A stretch of 64,000 nt of DNA, taken from positions 5,019,001 through 5,083,000 of the forward strand of contig NZ_CP054916.1 in assembly GCF_013364155.1 (NCBI RefSeq), read 5' to 3'. The notes below the pieces were generated by a model that saw nothing but the letters and a program-made list of their open reading frames with translations, was not told the DNA's origin and made no database searches. Both the position numbers and the translations under genes were made by a program. This document shows positions 17,499 to 25,044 of this stretch, piece by piece. Within the stretch, counting starts at the first letter, position 1; every line of letters starts with the position of its first letter. The stretch is from Streptomyces sp. NA02950 (lineage in GTDB: Bacteria; Actinomycetota; Actinomycetes; Streptomycetales; Streptomycetaceae).

Positions 17499-18674
17499 AT
17501 GTCAGGTCACGTGATGTCACGCCATCGATGCGCCGGCCGGGCCGGAGCGTTCATCGTGCTGATGACGCTCGCTACGGCCACGCCGGCCGCGGCAAGTGAA
17601 TCCGACAGCGGCTCGCTCCACGATTCCGAATGGGCGCTGACCGCGCTCAAAGCCGAGCGTGCCTGGAAATTCAGCAAGGGTGCCGGAGTGACCGTCGCGG
17701 TCATCGGCACCGGAGTCGACGCGACCCATCCGGATCTGCGCGGGCGCATCGTGCGCGGAAAGGATTTCGCGAACGGTGCCAGCGGCTTCGGCAATCGCGA
17801 TGACGGCCGCGCGGCGGAACAGAGCACCCATACGGCCGGAATCATCGTCGGCACCGGCCGCAACTACCGCGGCGACGGGGTGTACGGCCTGGCCCCCGAG
17901 GCACAGGTGATGCCGCTGGGTGTCTACCGCGATGGAAAACCCCTGGCCGACGCCACCGCGAAGGCCATCCGGCACGCCGCGAGCCATGGGGTGCGCGTCA
18001 TCGACGTGGGCGTCTCCTTCAAGCGCCCGACCCCCGCGCTGCGGTCCGCGGTGAAGTACGCCATCGCTCAGGACGCCGTGGTGGTGGCGGGCGCGGGCGA
18101 CAACGGCAAGGAGGGCAACCGCCCCACCTACCCGGCCGCGCTGCCCGGGGTGGTCGCCGTGGTGGCCACCGACAAGAAGGGCGCGGTGTGGACCTCCTCC
18201 CACCGCGGCGGGAAGCTCACCCTGGCCGCGCCCGGGGTCGCCATCCTGACCACGGCACGTAACAACAACTACTGGACCGGTGACGGTACCGGCTACGCCG
18301 CCCCCTGGGTCGCCGCCGGGGCCGCCCTGCTGCGCTCGGAGCACCCCCGCTGGAACTCCCGCCAGGTGGTCCAGAAGCTGATCGACACCGCTGACCGCAA
18401 GGGATCGGCGGGCCATGCCCCGGCTCACGGCTTCGGGCGGATCGCCCCGGCCAAGGCGCTCGCGGACCGGGCCGCGCCGCCCGCCTCCACCGATCTCTCG
18501 GCCGCCGGGCACCATCCGCGCACCAAGCCCGCCTCCGCCGAGGAACCGGCGGGAGACGAATCAGCCCTGATCACGATAGGGGTGGTGGCAGCGGTGCTGG
18601 TGGTGCTGGCGATTTTGGCGGTGGTGCTGATCAGCCGCCGCAGGCCCCCGCCCAACAACTCCCACAACGGCTGA
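17499..18674 (+). CDS. Catalytically dead subtilase (S8 pseudoprotease), mycosin-like layout
   Basis: A 391-residue protein with a signal peptide (to about residue 32, cleavage after AAA), a subtilisin fold and a C-terminal transmembrane helix (about 355-380) followed by a basic tail, as in mycosins. The catalytic positions are changed. Asp is Gly70 (AVIGTGVD where active enzymes read AVIDTGVD). The oxyanion Asn is Asp201 (GAGDNG). Ser is Gly265 (GDGTGYAAPW where active enzymes read GTSMAAP). Only His111 (STHTAGI) remains. The rest of the fold is well kept, so it is a maintained pseudoenzyme, not decay. Divergent from the glycan operon and 15 nt ahead of a GH6 gene. Confidence 0.88.
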   Translation: MSGHVMSRHRCAGRAGAFIVLMTLATATPAAASESDSGSLHDSEWALTALKAERAWKFSKGAGVTVAVIGTGVDATHPDLRGRIVRGKDFANGASGFGNRDDGRAAEQSTHTAGIIVGTGRNYRGDGVYGLAPEAQVMPLGVYRDGKPLADATAKAIRHAASHGVRVIDVGVSFKRPTPALRSAVKYAIAQDAVVVAGAGDNGKEGNRPTYPAALPGVVAVVATDKKGAVWTSSHRGGKLTLAAPGVAILTTARNNNYWTGDGTGYAAPWVAAGAALLRSEHPRWNSRQVVQKLIDTADRKGSAGHAPAHGFGRIAPAKALADRAAPPASTDLSAAGHHPRTKPASAEEPAGDESALITIGVVAAVLVVLAILAVVLISRRRPPPNNSHNG

Positions 18675-18689
18675 CCGGCGGGCCGTGCG

Positions 18690-19766
18690 ATGCCCGCGAC
18701 GATACGCGGCCGGGCCGGCGGGGACCGTCCGGTGACGCGTCGGCGCACGCCCAGGTGGACGGTCCGGGGCATGGTGCAGCTCGCGGTCATGGTGCTGGTG
18801 GTGGAGGCGGCGATGGCCGCGGCCATCATGCAGTCCCTGCTCTCGCCCGGCTCCGCCCCCGATCGGCCGCCGCCGCGGTCACTCCCGGTGGCCAAAGGGT
18901 TCTTCCCGGCGACGGCCCGCTTCTACACCGACCCGCACAACCCGGCCGCCGAGTGGGTGCGCGACCATCCGCGCGACCGGCGGGCGGCGGCGATCCGCAG
19001 ACAGATAGCCGCCCAGCCGCAGGCCGCATGGTTCACCGAGACCAATGAGTCCCTGGTCGAGGAGCGGGCCCACGGCCTGGTCCGGCGGGCCGCGGCCCAG
19101 GGGCGGCTGCCGGTCCTCGTCCCCTACACCATCCCCCTGCGCGACTGCGAGCAGCTGAGCTCCGGCGGAATCGGGGACGTGGCGGCGTACCAGCGCTGGA
19201 TGGACGCCTTCACCCGGGGGATCGGCGACGCCCCCGCGCTGGTGATCCTGGAACCGGACGCGCTCGCCCACATGGGCTGTCTCAAGCGGCGGCAGCGCGC
19301 GGAGCGGTTCGAGGCGCTGTCCTACGCGGGTCAGGTGCTCCAGCGGCGGGCCCCGCGGGCCCGGGTCTACTACGACGCCGGTAACTCGGGCTGGCAGCCC
19401 GCCCGCACCATGGCCGAGCGGCTGCGGCACGCCGGGGCCGACCGGTACGGGGACGGCATCGCCCTCAACGTCTCCAACTTCAACGAAACCCGTGACGAGG
19501 TGCGCTACGGCCGGTCCGTCGTCCAGGACCTGGGCCGCCCCGGGCTGGGCATGGTGGTGGACACCAGCCGCAACGGGGCCGGGCCCACCCGGCACCACCG
19601 CTTCTGCGATCCGCCGGGCCGCAAGCTGGGCACCGCGCCCACCACCGCCACGGGGCAGCCCGGGGTCGACGCCTTCCTGTGGGTGAAGCATCCGGGGCAG
19701 GCGGACGGCTGTGTCGCCGGTGCGGGCATCTTCGTCCCCGGCTATGCGTACCGCCTGACCGGTTGA
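18690..19766 (+). CDS. Glycoside hydrolase family 6 cellulase, membrane-anchored or secreted
   Basis: A 358-residue GH6. An N-terminal hydrophobic segment (about 28-51) acts as signal or anchor. GH6 motifs: VLVPYTIPLRDCEQLSSGG with D152, ALVILEPDALAH with the catalytic acid D190, ALNVSNFNET, GMVVDTSRNG and DAFLWVKHPGQADG. GH6 enzymes cut beta-1,4-glucan with inversion. All key acids are present, so it should be active, unlike its upstream neighbour. The start at 18690 is 15 nt after that gene's stop and lacks a strong ribosome site; GTG 18735 is an alternative. A T-rich terminator follows. Confidence 0.88.
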   Translation: MPATIRGRAGGDRPVTRRRTPRWTVRGMVQLAVMVLVVEAAMAAAIMQSLLSPGSAPDRPPPRSLPVAKGFFPATARFYTDPHNPAAEWVRDHPRDRRAAAIRRQIAAQPQAAWFTETNESLVEERAHGLVRRAAAQGRLPVLVPYTIPLRDCEQLSSGGIGDVAAYQRWMDAFTRGIGDAPALVILEPDALAHMGCLKRRQRAERFEALSYAGQVLQRRAPRARVYYDAGNSGWQPARTMAERLRHAGADRYGDGIALNVSNFNETRDEVRYGRSVVQDLGRPGLGMVVDTSRNGAGPTRHHRFCDPPGRKLGTAPTTATGQPGVDAFLWVKHPGQADGCVAGAGIFVPGYAYRLTG

Positions 19767-19810
19767 CGCGCCCTGCGTGACCGGTTGACCCGTCGCTGAC
19801 CTGCGGCAAC

Positions 19811-19842
19811 AAGCCCGGCCGGAGTCCCGGCCGGGCTTTTTT
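19811..19842 (+). terminator. Rho-independent terminator after the GH6 gene
   Basis: Inverted repeat aagcccggccgg/ccggccgggctt (19811-19838) with a 4-nt loop, followed by a run of T. This is the clearest intrinsic terminator in the window. Confidence 0.88.
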
Positions 19843-19961
19843 GTGCCCTCCTCCCGGGGCTCTCCCGGACCTCTCCCGGGCACCTCCGCACCGCCCCTCG
19901 GGCCCCTCCCCGGCCCTCGTGCGCCCCGAACCAGCCCCGCAAATCGGACATAACCCATACG

Positions 19962-20012
19962 AAACGGCCGAATTCCTCTACCTCAACTGAGGTAGGCGGA
20001 ATTCGGCCGTTT
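19962..20012. promoter_or_regulatory. 51-nt near-perfect hairpin in an AT-richer intergenic region
   Basis: Outer arms aaacggccgaattcc/ggaattcggccgttt (15 bp perfect) and inner arms ctacctca/tgaggtag (8 bp) are separated by a small internal bulge, with a 2-nt loop. It lies between the GH6 terminator and the receiver-like gene at 20133. It could be an operator, an attenuator or a second, bidirectional terminator. The rest of 19843-20132 shows no gene. Confidence 0.6.
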
Positions 20013-20132
20013 GGCGTGCCCTGAATTCCTGCAATTGAAGTAGCCAAATTTCAATCGTGCGTACGGTGCTTCGGGCCTTGTTCATTCCCTAATGTCGTTG
20101 AGCGAAAGGACAAAACCGAAGGAGCTCCATCG

Positions 20133-20480
20133 ATGCAAAGAGTTCTCGTCGTGGAGCACCACGCTCAAATGCTGAGTGCTCTCGCAGACCTCGTAGTCGA
20201 GGAGCCCGGACTGGAGCTATCCGGAATAGCTGGGTCGGCCCGTGAAGCAATTTCTCTGGCCCGATACATGCAACCGGATGTGGTGCTGATCGACGTGGAC
20301 GAGCCGAGTTGGCAAGCGCAACGGCTGGACCGCCAGATCGGCGCACTCCTTCCGAGCGCTCGGATTGTCCGGCTGACCGCCGTCTCCGACCCGCAAATGG
20401 AATGTCTGGAATCTCCGACAAGAACAACCAGCGTCCTCAAGACCGCAGTACCCGAATTCCTCAGGAGCATCAGCGAATGA
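20133..20480 (+). CDS. Stand-alone receiver-like domain protein with altered acidic pocket
   Basis: A 115-residue protein with the CheY-like order of strands and helices: MQRVLVVEHHAQMLSAL, then PDVVLIDVDEP (D54, the phosphoacceptor position), VRLTAVSD (T82) and SVLKTA (K103). The N-terminal acidic pair, usually DD, is EHH, so metal binding and phosphorylation may be weak or absent. There is no output domain. It has a good AAGGAG ribosome site. Its stop overlaps the GH5 start by ATGA, so it is translationally coupled to a cellulase, an unusual pairing. Possible roles: a phosphate sink, or an atypical receiver that binds a partner. Confidence 0.75.
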   Translation: MQRVLVVEHHAQMLSALADLVVEEPGLELSGIAGSAREAISLARYMQPDVVLIDVDEPSWQAQRLDRQIGALLPSARIVRLTAVSDPQMECLESPTRTTSVLKTAVPEFLRSISE

Positions 20481-21763
20481 ATTCCCCCATGGATCAGAAC
20501 AACGCCCCGACCAACGGCGAGACCACCAAGACGTCGCGCATTCCGCGCCCCAACCGTCTGCGTGTGGGTATCGCGACGGCCGTCGTCGCTGTCGCTGCCG
20601 TGGGTGGCACTGTCACCGCCTTTGCCATGAACTCCGACGACTCGACCGGCACCAGCGCCGCGTCGAAGAAGGTCGCCGGTGCCGGTTCCGAGGGTCCGCT
20701 GTCCACCCACAAGGGTGACATCGTGGACTCCGAGGGCAAGAAGGTCGTCCTGACCGGTGTGAACTGGTTCGGCTTCGAGACCGGCAGCTACGCGCCGCAC
20801 GGTCTGTGGGCCCGTAACTACGAGTCCATGCTGGACCAGATGGCCGACAAGGGCTTCAACACCCTGCGTCTGCCGTACGCGAACGACATGTTCGACGCCA
20901 AGGCCAAGCCGACCGGTGTGAACTACAAGCTGAACCCGGAGCTGAAGGGCCTCAAGCCGCAGCAGATCATGGACAAGATCGTCAAGGGTGCCACCGACCG
21001 TGGTATCCGGGTGATCCTGGACCAGCACCGTCCGGACCAGCAGGGTCAGAGTGAGCTGTGGTACTCGCAGAGCCTGACCGAGAAGAAGTGGCTCTCCGAC
21101 TGGGTCAAGCTGGCCAAGCGGTACAAGGACAACGACCGGGTGATCGGCGCCGACCTCCACAATGAGCCGCGTGGCCAGGCCACGTGGGGCGACGGCAACC
21201 CGAAGACCGACTGGCGCCTGGCGGCCCAGAAGGCCGGTGACGCGATCCACAAGGTCAACAAGGACTGGCTGATCTTCGTCGAGGGCACCGACCGCCACAA
21301 GAACGAGCAGTTCTGGTGGGGTGGCGACCTCCAGGGTGTGAAGAAGCACCCGGTGAAGCTCAAGGAGAGCAACAAGGTCGTCTACTCGGCGCACGACTAC
21401 GGTCCGGGCGTCTACATGCAGGGCTGGTTCATGGCGAAGAACTTCCCCAAGAACATGCCTGGCATCTGGGAGAAGCACTGGTCCTACATCAAGAAGCAGA
21501 ACATCGGTCCGGTGCTTCTGGGTGAGTTCGGTGGTAAGAAGACCGCCGGTAAGAGCAAGGAAGCCATCTGGCAGAACGCTCTGATGGACTACCTGAAGAA
21601 GCACGAGATCAGCTACACGTACTGGTCGTGGAACCCGAACTCGGGTGACACCGGTGGTGTTCTGAACAACGACTGGAAGACCGTCGACAAGAACAAGATG
21701 AAGATGCTGTCCAAGTACCAGACGCCTCTGCTGGAGGCGAAGAAGGGGAACAAGTCGGAGTGA
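20477..21763 (+). CDS. Glycoside hydrolase family 5 cellulase (secreted)
   Basis: A 428-residue GH5. The N-terminal membrane/signal segment covers about residues 29-51, followed by a short linker and the TIM barrel. NWFGFETGSY opens the domain, IGADLHNEPRG carries the acid/base E230, and VLLGEFGGKK carries the nucleophile E350. It ends with YWSWNPNSGDTGGVL, as in bacterial endoglucanases. The ATG at 20477 overlaps the preceding receiver-like gene (ATGA). Codon use differs from its neighbours, with many GGT, CGT and GCT codons as in highly expressed Streptomyces genes. It is lysine-rich for this genome. A hairpin terminator follows. Confidence 0.9.
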   Translation: MNSPMDQNNAPTNGETTKTSRIPRPNRLRVGIATAVVAVAAVGGTVTAFAMNSDDSTGTSAASKKVAGAGSEGPLSTHKGDIVDSEGKKVVLTGVNWFGFETGSYAPHGLWARNYESMLDQMADKGFNTLRLPYANDMFDAKAKPTGVNYKLNPELKGLKPQQIMDKIVKGATDRGIRVILDQHRPDQQGQSELWYSQSLTEKKWLSDWVKLAKRYKDNDRVIGADLHNEPRGQATWGDGNPKTDWRLAAQKAGDAIHKVNKDWLIFVEGTDRHKNEQFWWGGDLQGVKKHPVKLKESNKVVYSAHDYGPGVYMQGWFMAKNFPKNMPGIWEKHWSYIKKQNIGPVLLGEFGGKKTAGKSKEAIWQNALMDYLKKHEISYTYWSWNPNSGDTGGVLNNDWKTVDKNKMKMLSKYQTPLLEAKKGNKSE

Positions 21764-21801
21764 CCCCGGCTGGTACCACGCCATCACGGCGATAGGACAG
21801 C

Positions 21802-21832
21802 GAGGGCCCGCAGGCACCGCCTGCGGGCCCTC
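21802..21832 (+). terminator. Hairpin terminator after the GH5 gene
   Basis: Inverted repeat gagggcccgcagg/cctgcgggccctc with a 5-nt loop, 39 nt past the stop codon. Confidence 0.75.
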
Positions 21833-21883
21833 CATCGTGTCCGGGGCCGTCGCGCCGTGTGCCCTCGCGGTCACCTGTCGTCG

Positions 21884-21940
21884 CAGGGGAAAGCAGGAGA
21901 AGCAGGAGAAGCAGGGGAAAGCAGGGGAAGACAGGAGGAA
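21884..21940 (+). repeat. Purine-only tandem repeat upstream of lspA
   Basis: Short imperfect units of about 9-10 nt (aagcaggag, aagcaggag, aagcagggg, aaagcagggg) form an almost pyrimidine-poor tract some 50-100 nt before the lspA start. It may be untranslated leader; an in-frame extension through it would encode a Lys/Glu/Gln-rich tail unlike LspA. Confidence 0.6.
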
Positions 21941-21986
21941 GGCGCGAAAAGGGAAGCGAGGCGTCCGCCGACCGGGTTTCCTTCCC

Positions 21987-22769
21987 ATGACACTGCCCCG
22001 TCCGTCCACCGGTCGGATCCTCTTCCCGGTCACCGTGCTCACGGTGATCGTGGCCGACCAGGTGACCAAGGCGCTGGCGCTGGCCGCCTGGGGCGGTATG
22101 CCGGGACCGCGGACCGCCCTGGGGCCGTTCCGCGCACTCCTGGTCCACAACACGGGGGTGGCCTTCGGGCTGGGGCACGGGCGGCCGGTCCTGATCACCC
22201 TGATCACCCTCGCGGGCGCCGCGGCCACCCTGGCCGCCGCCGGGGCGGGGCTGCGGGCCCGCAGCCGCGGGGCCGCGCTGGGGCTGGGGCTGATCGCCGG
22301 TGGCGCCATCGGGAACGGCGCGGACCGGGCCCTGCGACCGCCGGGCCCGCTGCGCGGGGCCGTCATCGACTGGATCACGGTGGCCGGCCGCGGCCCGGTG
22401 TTCAACCTCGCCGATGTCGCGCTGGTCGCCGGAACCCTGCTGACCGCGGTGGCGCTGCTGCGCGGCACCGTGCGGGAACGGACCGCCGTCCGCTCCGCCG
22501 CCGGACCGGACCCGGACCGGATCCCGGGCCCGGCCGCGGATCAGGGCCGCGGGCCGGGTCTCGGGCCCGGGCCACCGCCGGACCCCGGCGCCGGGGTCGT
22601 CAGCCTCCGGCCTTGTGCACTGCGCTCTGCCCCGCGTCGGCCTCCGCGCCCGGCGCCGTCCCCGGCTCCTGGCGCTCCCGCTCCGCGACGGAGTCCGCGT
22701 ACTCCCGGAGCCGCCCGAGCGTCGCTGCGTCCGTGCCCGCCTCCACCCGGGCGGCCAGCGCGCGGCTGA
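21987..22769 (+). CDS. lspA: Lipoprotein signal peptidase (signal peptidase II)
   Basis: An integral membrane aspartyl protease that removes signal peptides from prolipoproteins. It has four hydrophobic helices. The conserved blocks are VHNTGVAFGL, GGAIGNGADR (first catalytic Asp), VIDWITV and FNLADVALVAG (second catalytic Asp). ATG 21987 matches the usual N-terminus, although its ribosome site is weak. The catalytic region ends near residue 165. The frame then continues as a Pro/Arg-rich, low-complexity tail to residue 260 and overlaps the convergent anti-sigma gene by 170 nt. That tail is unlike the family and may reflect a lost stop codon. This is probably a second or accessory LspA. Confidence 0.8.
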   Translation: MTLPRPSTGRILFPVTVLTVIVADQVTKALALAAWGGMPGPRTALGPFRALLVHNTGVAFGLGHGRPVLITLITLAGAAATLAAAGAGLRARSRGAALGLGLIAGGAIGNGADRALRPPGPLRGAVIDWITVAGRGPVFNLADVALVAGTLLTAVALLRGTVRERTAVRSAAGPDPDRIPGPAADQGRGPGLGPGPPPDPGAGVVSLRPCALRSAPRRPPRPAPSPAPGAPAPRRSPRTPGAARASLRPCPPPPGRPARG

Positions 22770-22950
22770 TCCGCTGGTACACGGAGAGCTCACGGGCGCA
22801 GCGATGACACTCCGCCACATGCGAGCGCACCCGGCCCGCGTCCTCCGCGTCGAGTTCGCCGTCCAGATACGACTGGAGCATCGACGCGTCCACCGGGCAC
22901 TGTCTGGTCCGGCGCCGCTCGGTATCCCGCCACCACGTCCATCTGCTCAT
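22600..22950 (-). CDS. Anti-sigma factor with zinc-finger (zf-HC2) domain
   Basis: A 116-residue protein with the ZAS/zf-HC2 signature HVAECHRC in its N-terminal half, preceded by CPVDASMLQSYLDGELD. No transmembrane helix is visible, so it is a soluble ZAS-type anti-sigma. ATG 22950 overlaps the stop of the ECF sigma gene by 4 nt, the usual arrangement for a cognate sigma/anti-sigma pair. Its HxxxCxxC cluster could make it redox- or metal-responsive; that is inference. The 3' end overlaps the convergent lspA tail. Confidence 0.85.
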   Translation of the reverse strand: MSRWTWWRDTERRRTRQCPVDASMLQSYLDGELDAEDAGRVRSHVAECHRCARELSVYQRISRALAARVEAGTDAATLGRLREYADSVAERERQEPGTAPGAEADAGQSAVHKAGG

Positions 22951-23492
22951 GCCCCACCTCGCTGTGATTCCAGTCCCGTGGCCAACAGCCGGTTGCGGAT
23001 CCGCTTGCGCGCCCGGTGCAGCCTGCTCATCACCGTGCCCTTCGGCACGTCCAGCACCTGTGCGGCCTCCGCGTAGGACAGCCCGTCCACATGCACCAGC
23101 CGCACCACCTGCTGGTCACGGAGCGGCAGCGCCGTGAACGCGGCGTCCACGGCCTCGTCGAACGCCGTGTCGACCACCAGCTCCTCGGGTGTCGCGTCGA
23201 GGGCCGGGGTCAGCCGTTCCAGCTCGGTGTCGGGGTCGTCGAGCAGTCGGGGCCGGCGCTGGCGGCGCCGGCTCACCTCCGCATGTCGCATGATCGTCAG
23301 CAGCCAGGCCCGTGGATGTCTCCCGTCAAAACGCCCGACTGCTCGGTACGCCCGTAGTAACGTGTCCTGCACGAGATCCTCGGCGTCCGCACGCTGGGCG
23401 GTCAGAGACATCGCCACGCGCAGCAGCACCTCGATCTCGGGCAGGACGTACTGGGCGAACATGCGTTGCTGATGGGTGTCCGGGTCAGCCAC
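22947..23492 (-). CDS. ECF sigma factor with a TTA codon
   Basis: A 181-residue ECF sigma-70 protein. Region 2: DAEDLVQDTLLRAYRAVGRF. Region 4: LPLRDQQVVRLVHVDGLSYA, then VPKGTVMSRLHRARKRI. The GTG start at 23492 has a GAGGAG ribosome site. Codons 45-46 are TTA-CTA (23353-23360), rare in this genome; TTA needs the bldA tRNA, so translation is probably tied to development. It is co-transcribed with the overlapping zf-HC2 anti-sigma gene. Confidence 0.9.
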   Translation of the reverse strand: MADPDTHQQRMFAQYVLPEIEVLLRVAMSLTAQRADAEDLVQDTLLRAYRAVGRFDGRHPRAWLLTIMRHAEVSRRRQRRPRLLDDPDTELERLTPALDATPEELVVDTAFDEAVDAAFTALPLRDQQVVRLVHVDGLSYAEAAQVLDVPKGTVMSRLHRARKRIRNRLLATGLESQRGGA

Positions 23493-23531
23493 AGGTGCCT
23501 CCTCGGATCCGGACCCCCCGGGGACGCGAAA

Positions 23532-23560
23532 GACGACATATCACACTCTGTGTAACATCC
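23532..23560 (-). promoter_or_regulatory. Possible ECF-type promoter for the 22600-23492 pair
   Basis: Read leftward, the sequence has GGATGT (-35-like), a 19-nt spacer and CGTC (-10-like), about 40 nt before the GTG start. A CGTC -10 is common for autoregulated ECF sigma promoters. The -35 deviates from GGAAC, so confidence is low. Confidence 0.3.
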
Positions 23561-23635
23561 CGCTCACAGCGCCGCACGGCACGTTCGGCAATCCGAGTGG
23601 TCTGACGCGTCGATCTCCTACGGGTTCACGATGCG

Positions 23636-24451
23636 CTACGCGTTCACGGAGACCAGGCGCTTTCCGCCGGTGGTGCGGACCTCGAAGTGGTCGATGTCGG
23701 CGAGCTTCATGCCCGCGCCGCCGTGGGCCCAGAGCGGATCTCTGGCCTCCTTGTGGGGGCTGTTCTTCATCCCGTAGCCCCACTCCGACACCGACCAGGT
23801 CGTCATGACCTGCTCATCGCCGTCCTTGGAGACCGCGATCAGGCTGCAGTCCAAGGGGCCCTTGACGTTCTTCAGCTGGAGAACGGCGTCGGTACCCCAC
23901 ATCTTGTCCTCCAGGGCGACCGACGCGTTCACCTTGGTGACCGGGTCGGTGCCGTGCACCTTGACCGGCATCTTGACGAACGCGGCCTTCGGGCTCGGGC
24001 TGGCCGTGACCGTGGTGTCCTTACCGGAGTCCGAGGTGACGGCGATGGTGCCGAGCGGTCCCCCGACGATCATCGCGACCGCCGCCGCGACCAGGTAGAG
24101 GCCGCGCCGCCGCCGCTTGCTGCGGGCCGCGGCGACCCGCGCGACCATACGGTTCAGCAGGGCCGGGCCGGGGCGTGCGGTGAGGGTGTCGATGGCGGTG
24201 GGAGTGGCGGTGAACACATGCGGGGTGTGGCCCGTCAGCGCGGTGCGGCCGGGGGAGCTGTGGATCCCCGGGATGTCCGCGGCCAGGTCTGCCAGCAGGG
24301 GTTCCAGTCCGGTCAGCTCGTCGAGCTGCTGTCCGCACTGACCGCAGCCGGCCAGATGGGCTTCGAAGGCGGTGGCCTCTACCTCGTCGAGCACGCCGAG
24401 CACATACGCCCCAACGGCGTCATGTCCCGCGTGGTGCGCCTGCGCTGTCAT
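23636..24451 (-). CDS. Membrane anti-sigma factor, zf-HC2 type with extracellular domain
   Basis: A 271-residue protein. The cytoplasmic N-terminus has the zinc motif HLAGCGQC (residues about 32-39) in a ZAS domain. A linker leads to one transmembrane helix (GLYLVAAAVAMIVGGPLGTI, about 118-138) and an external domain of beta type (VLQLKNVKGPLDCSLIAVSK). ATG 24451 overlaps the ECF sigma stop by 4 nt. The layout fits an envelope-signal receptor that holds its sigma factor until a cue arrives. Confidence 0.88.
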   Translation of the reverse strand: MTAQAHHAGHDAVGAYVLGVLDEVEATAFEAHLAGCGQCGQQLDELTGLEPLLADLAADIPGIHSSPGRTALTGHTPHVFTATPTAIDTLTARPGPALLNRMVARVAAARSKRRRRGLYLVAAAVAMIVGGPLGTIAVTSDSGKDTTVTASPSPKAAFVKMPVKVHGTDPVTKVNASVALEDKMWGTDAVLQLKNVKGPLDCSLIAVSKDGDEQVMTTWSVSEWGYGMKNSPHKEARDPLWAHGGAGMKLADIDHFEVRTTGGKRLVSVNA

Positions 24452-25044
24452 GCCGTCACTCCTCTCTCCTCAAGCGCGAGCTTCATGGAGCGCAGCGCGT
24501 AGAAGACCCGGGATCGAACCGTCCCGCTGGGTATGCCTAGCGTCTCCGCCGCCTCGTTGACCGTCCGGCCCTTGAAATACGTCTCGACCAGCACCTCGCG
24601 ATGGGCATCGCTGAGGTCGTGCATCGCGTCGGACAGTGTCATCAGCCGCAGCGCCCTGTCGATCTCGTCCTCCGCCGGCATGAGTTCCAACGGGGAGGGG
24701 TCGACCTCCTGGGGCCGGGCCTGCCGGCTGCGGTGGCCGTCGATGACGATCCGCCGCGCGACCGTGACCAGCCAGGGCCGGATCGAACCGGTGGCCCGGG
24801 ACAGCTGGTCCGCGTTCCGCCAGGCGCGTACCAGGGTCTCCTGGACGACATCCTCCGCACGGTGCCGATCGCCCGCCACCAGGCGCAGTACGAACGCGAG
24901 CAACGGCCCGGCGTGCTCCTGGTAGAGCGCGCGCATGAGCTGCTCGTCCGGTGTCCCGCGATGGGATCTCGACGGACGCTCATCGGCCACGGCGGCATCG
25001 TCCTGCACACGAACCTCCAGGACCTGACCTGAGTTGGACAACAT
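24448..25044 (-). CDS. ECF sigma factor, partner of the membrane anti-sigma
   Basis: A 198-residue ECF sigma factor. Region 2: HRAEDVVQETLVRAWRNADQL and RPWLVTVARRIVIDGHRSR. Region 4: LSDAHREVLVETYFKGRTVN and IPSGTVRSRVFYALRSMKL. I chose ATG 25044, which has GGGAG seven nucleotides upstream, over ATG 25104 and the longer frame to 25134. It forms a tandem with the ECF/anti-sigma pair to its left; the two sigma proteins are not close copies of each other. Confidence 0.9.
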   Translation of the reverse strand: MLSNSGQVLEVRVQDDAAVADERPSRSHRGTPDEQLMRALYQEHAGPLLAFVLRLVAGDRHRAEDVVQETLVRAWRNADQLSRATGSIRPWLVTVARRIVIDGHRSRQARPQEVDPSPLELMPAEDEIDRALRLMTLSDAMHDLSDAHREVLVETYFKGRTVNEAAETLGIPSGTVRSRVFYALRSMKLALEERGVTA

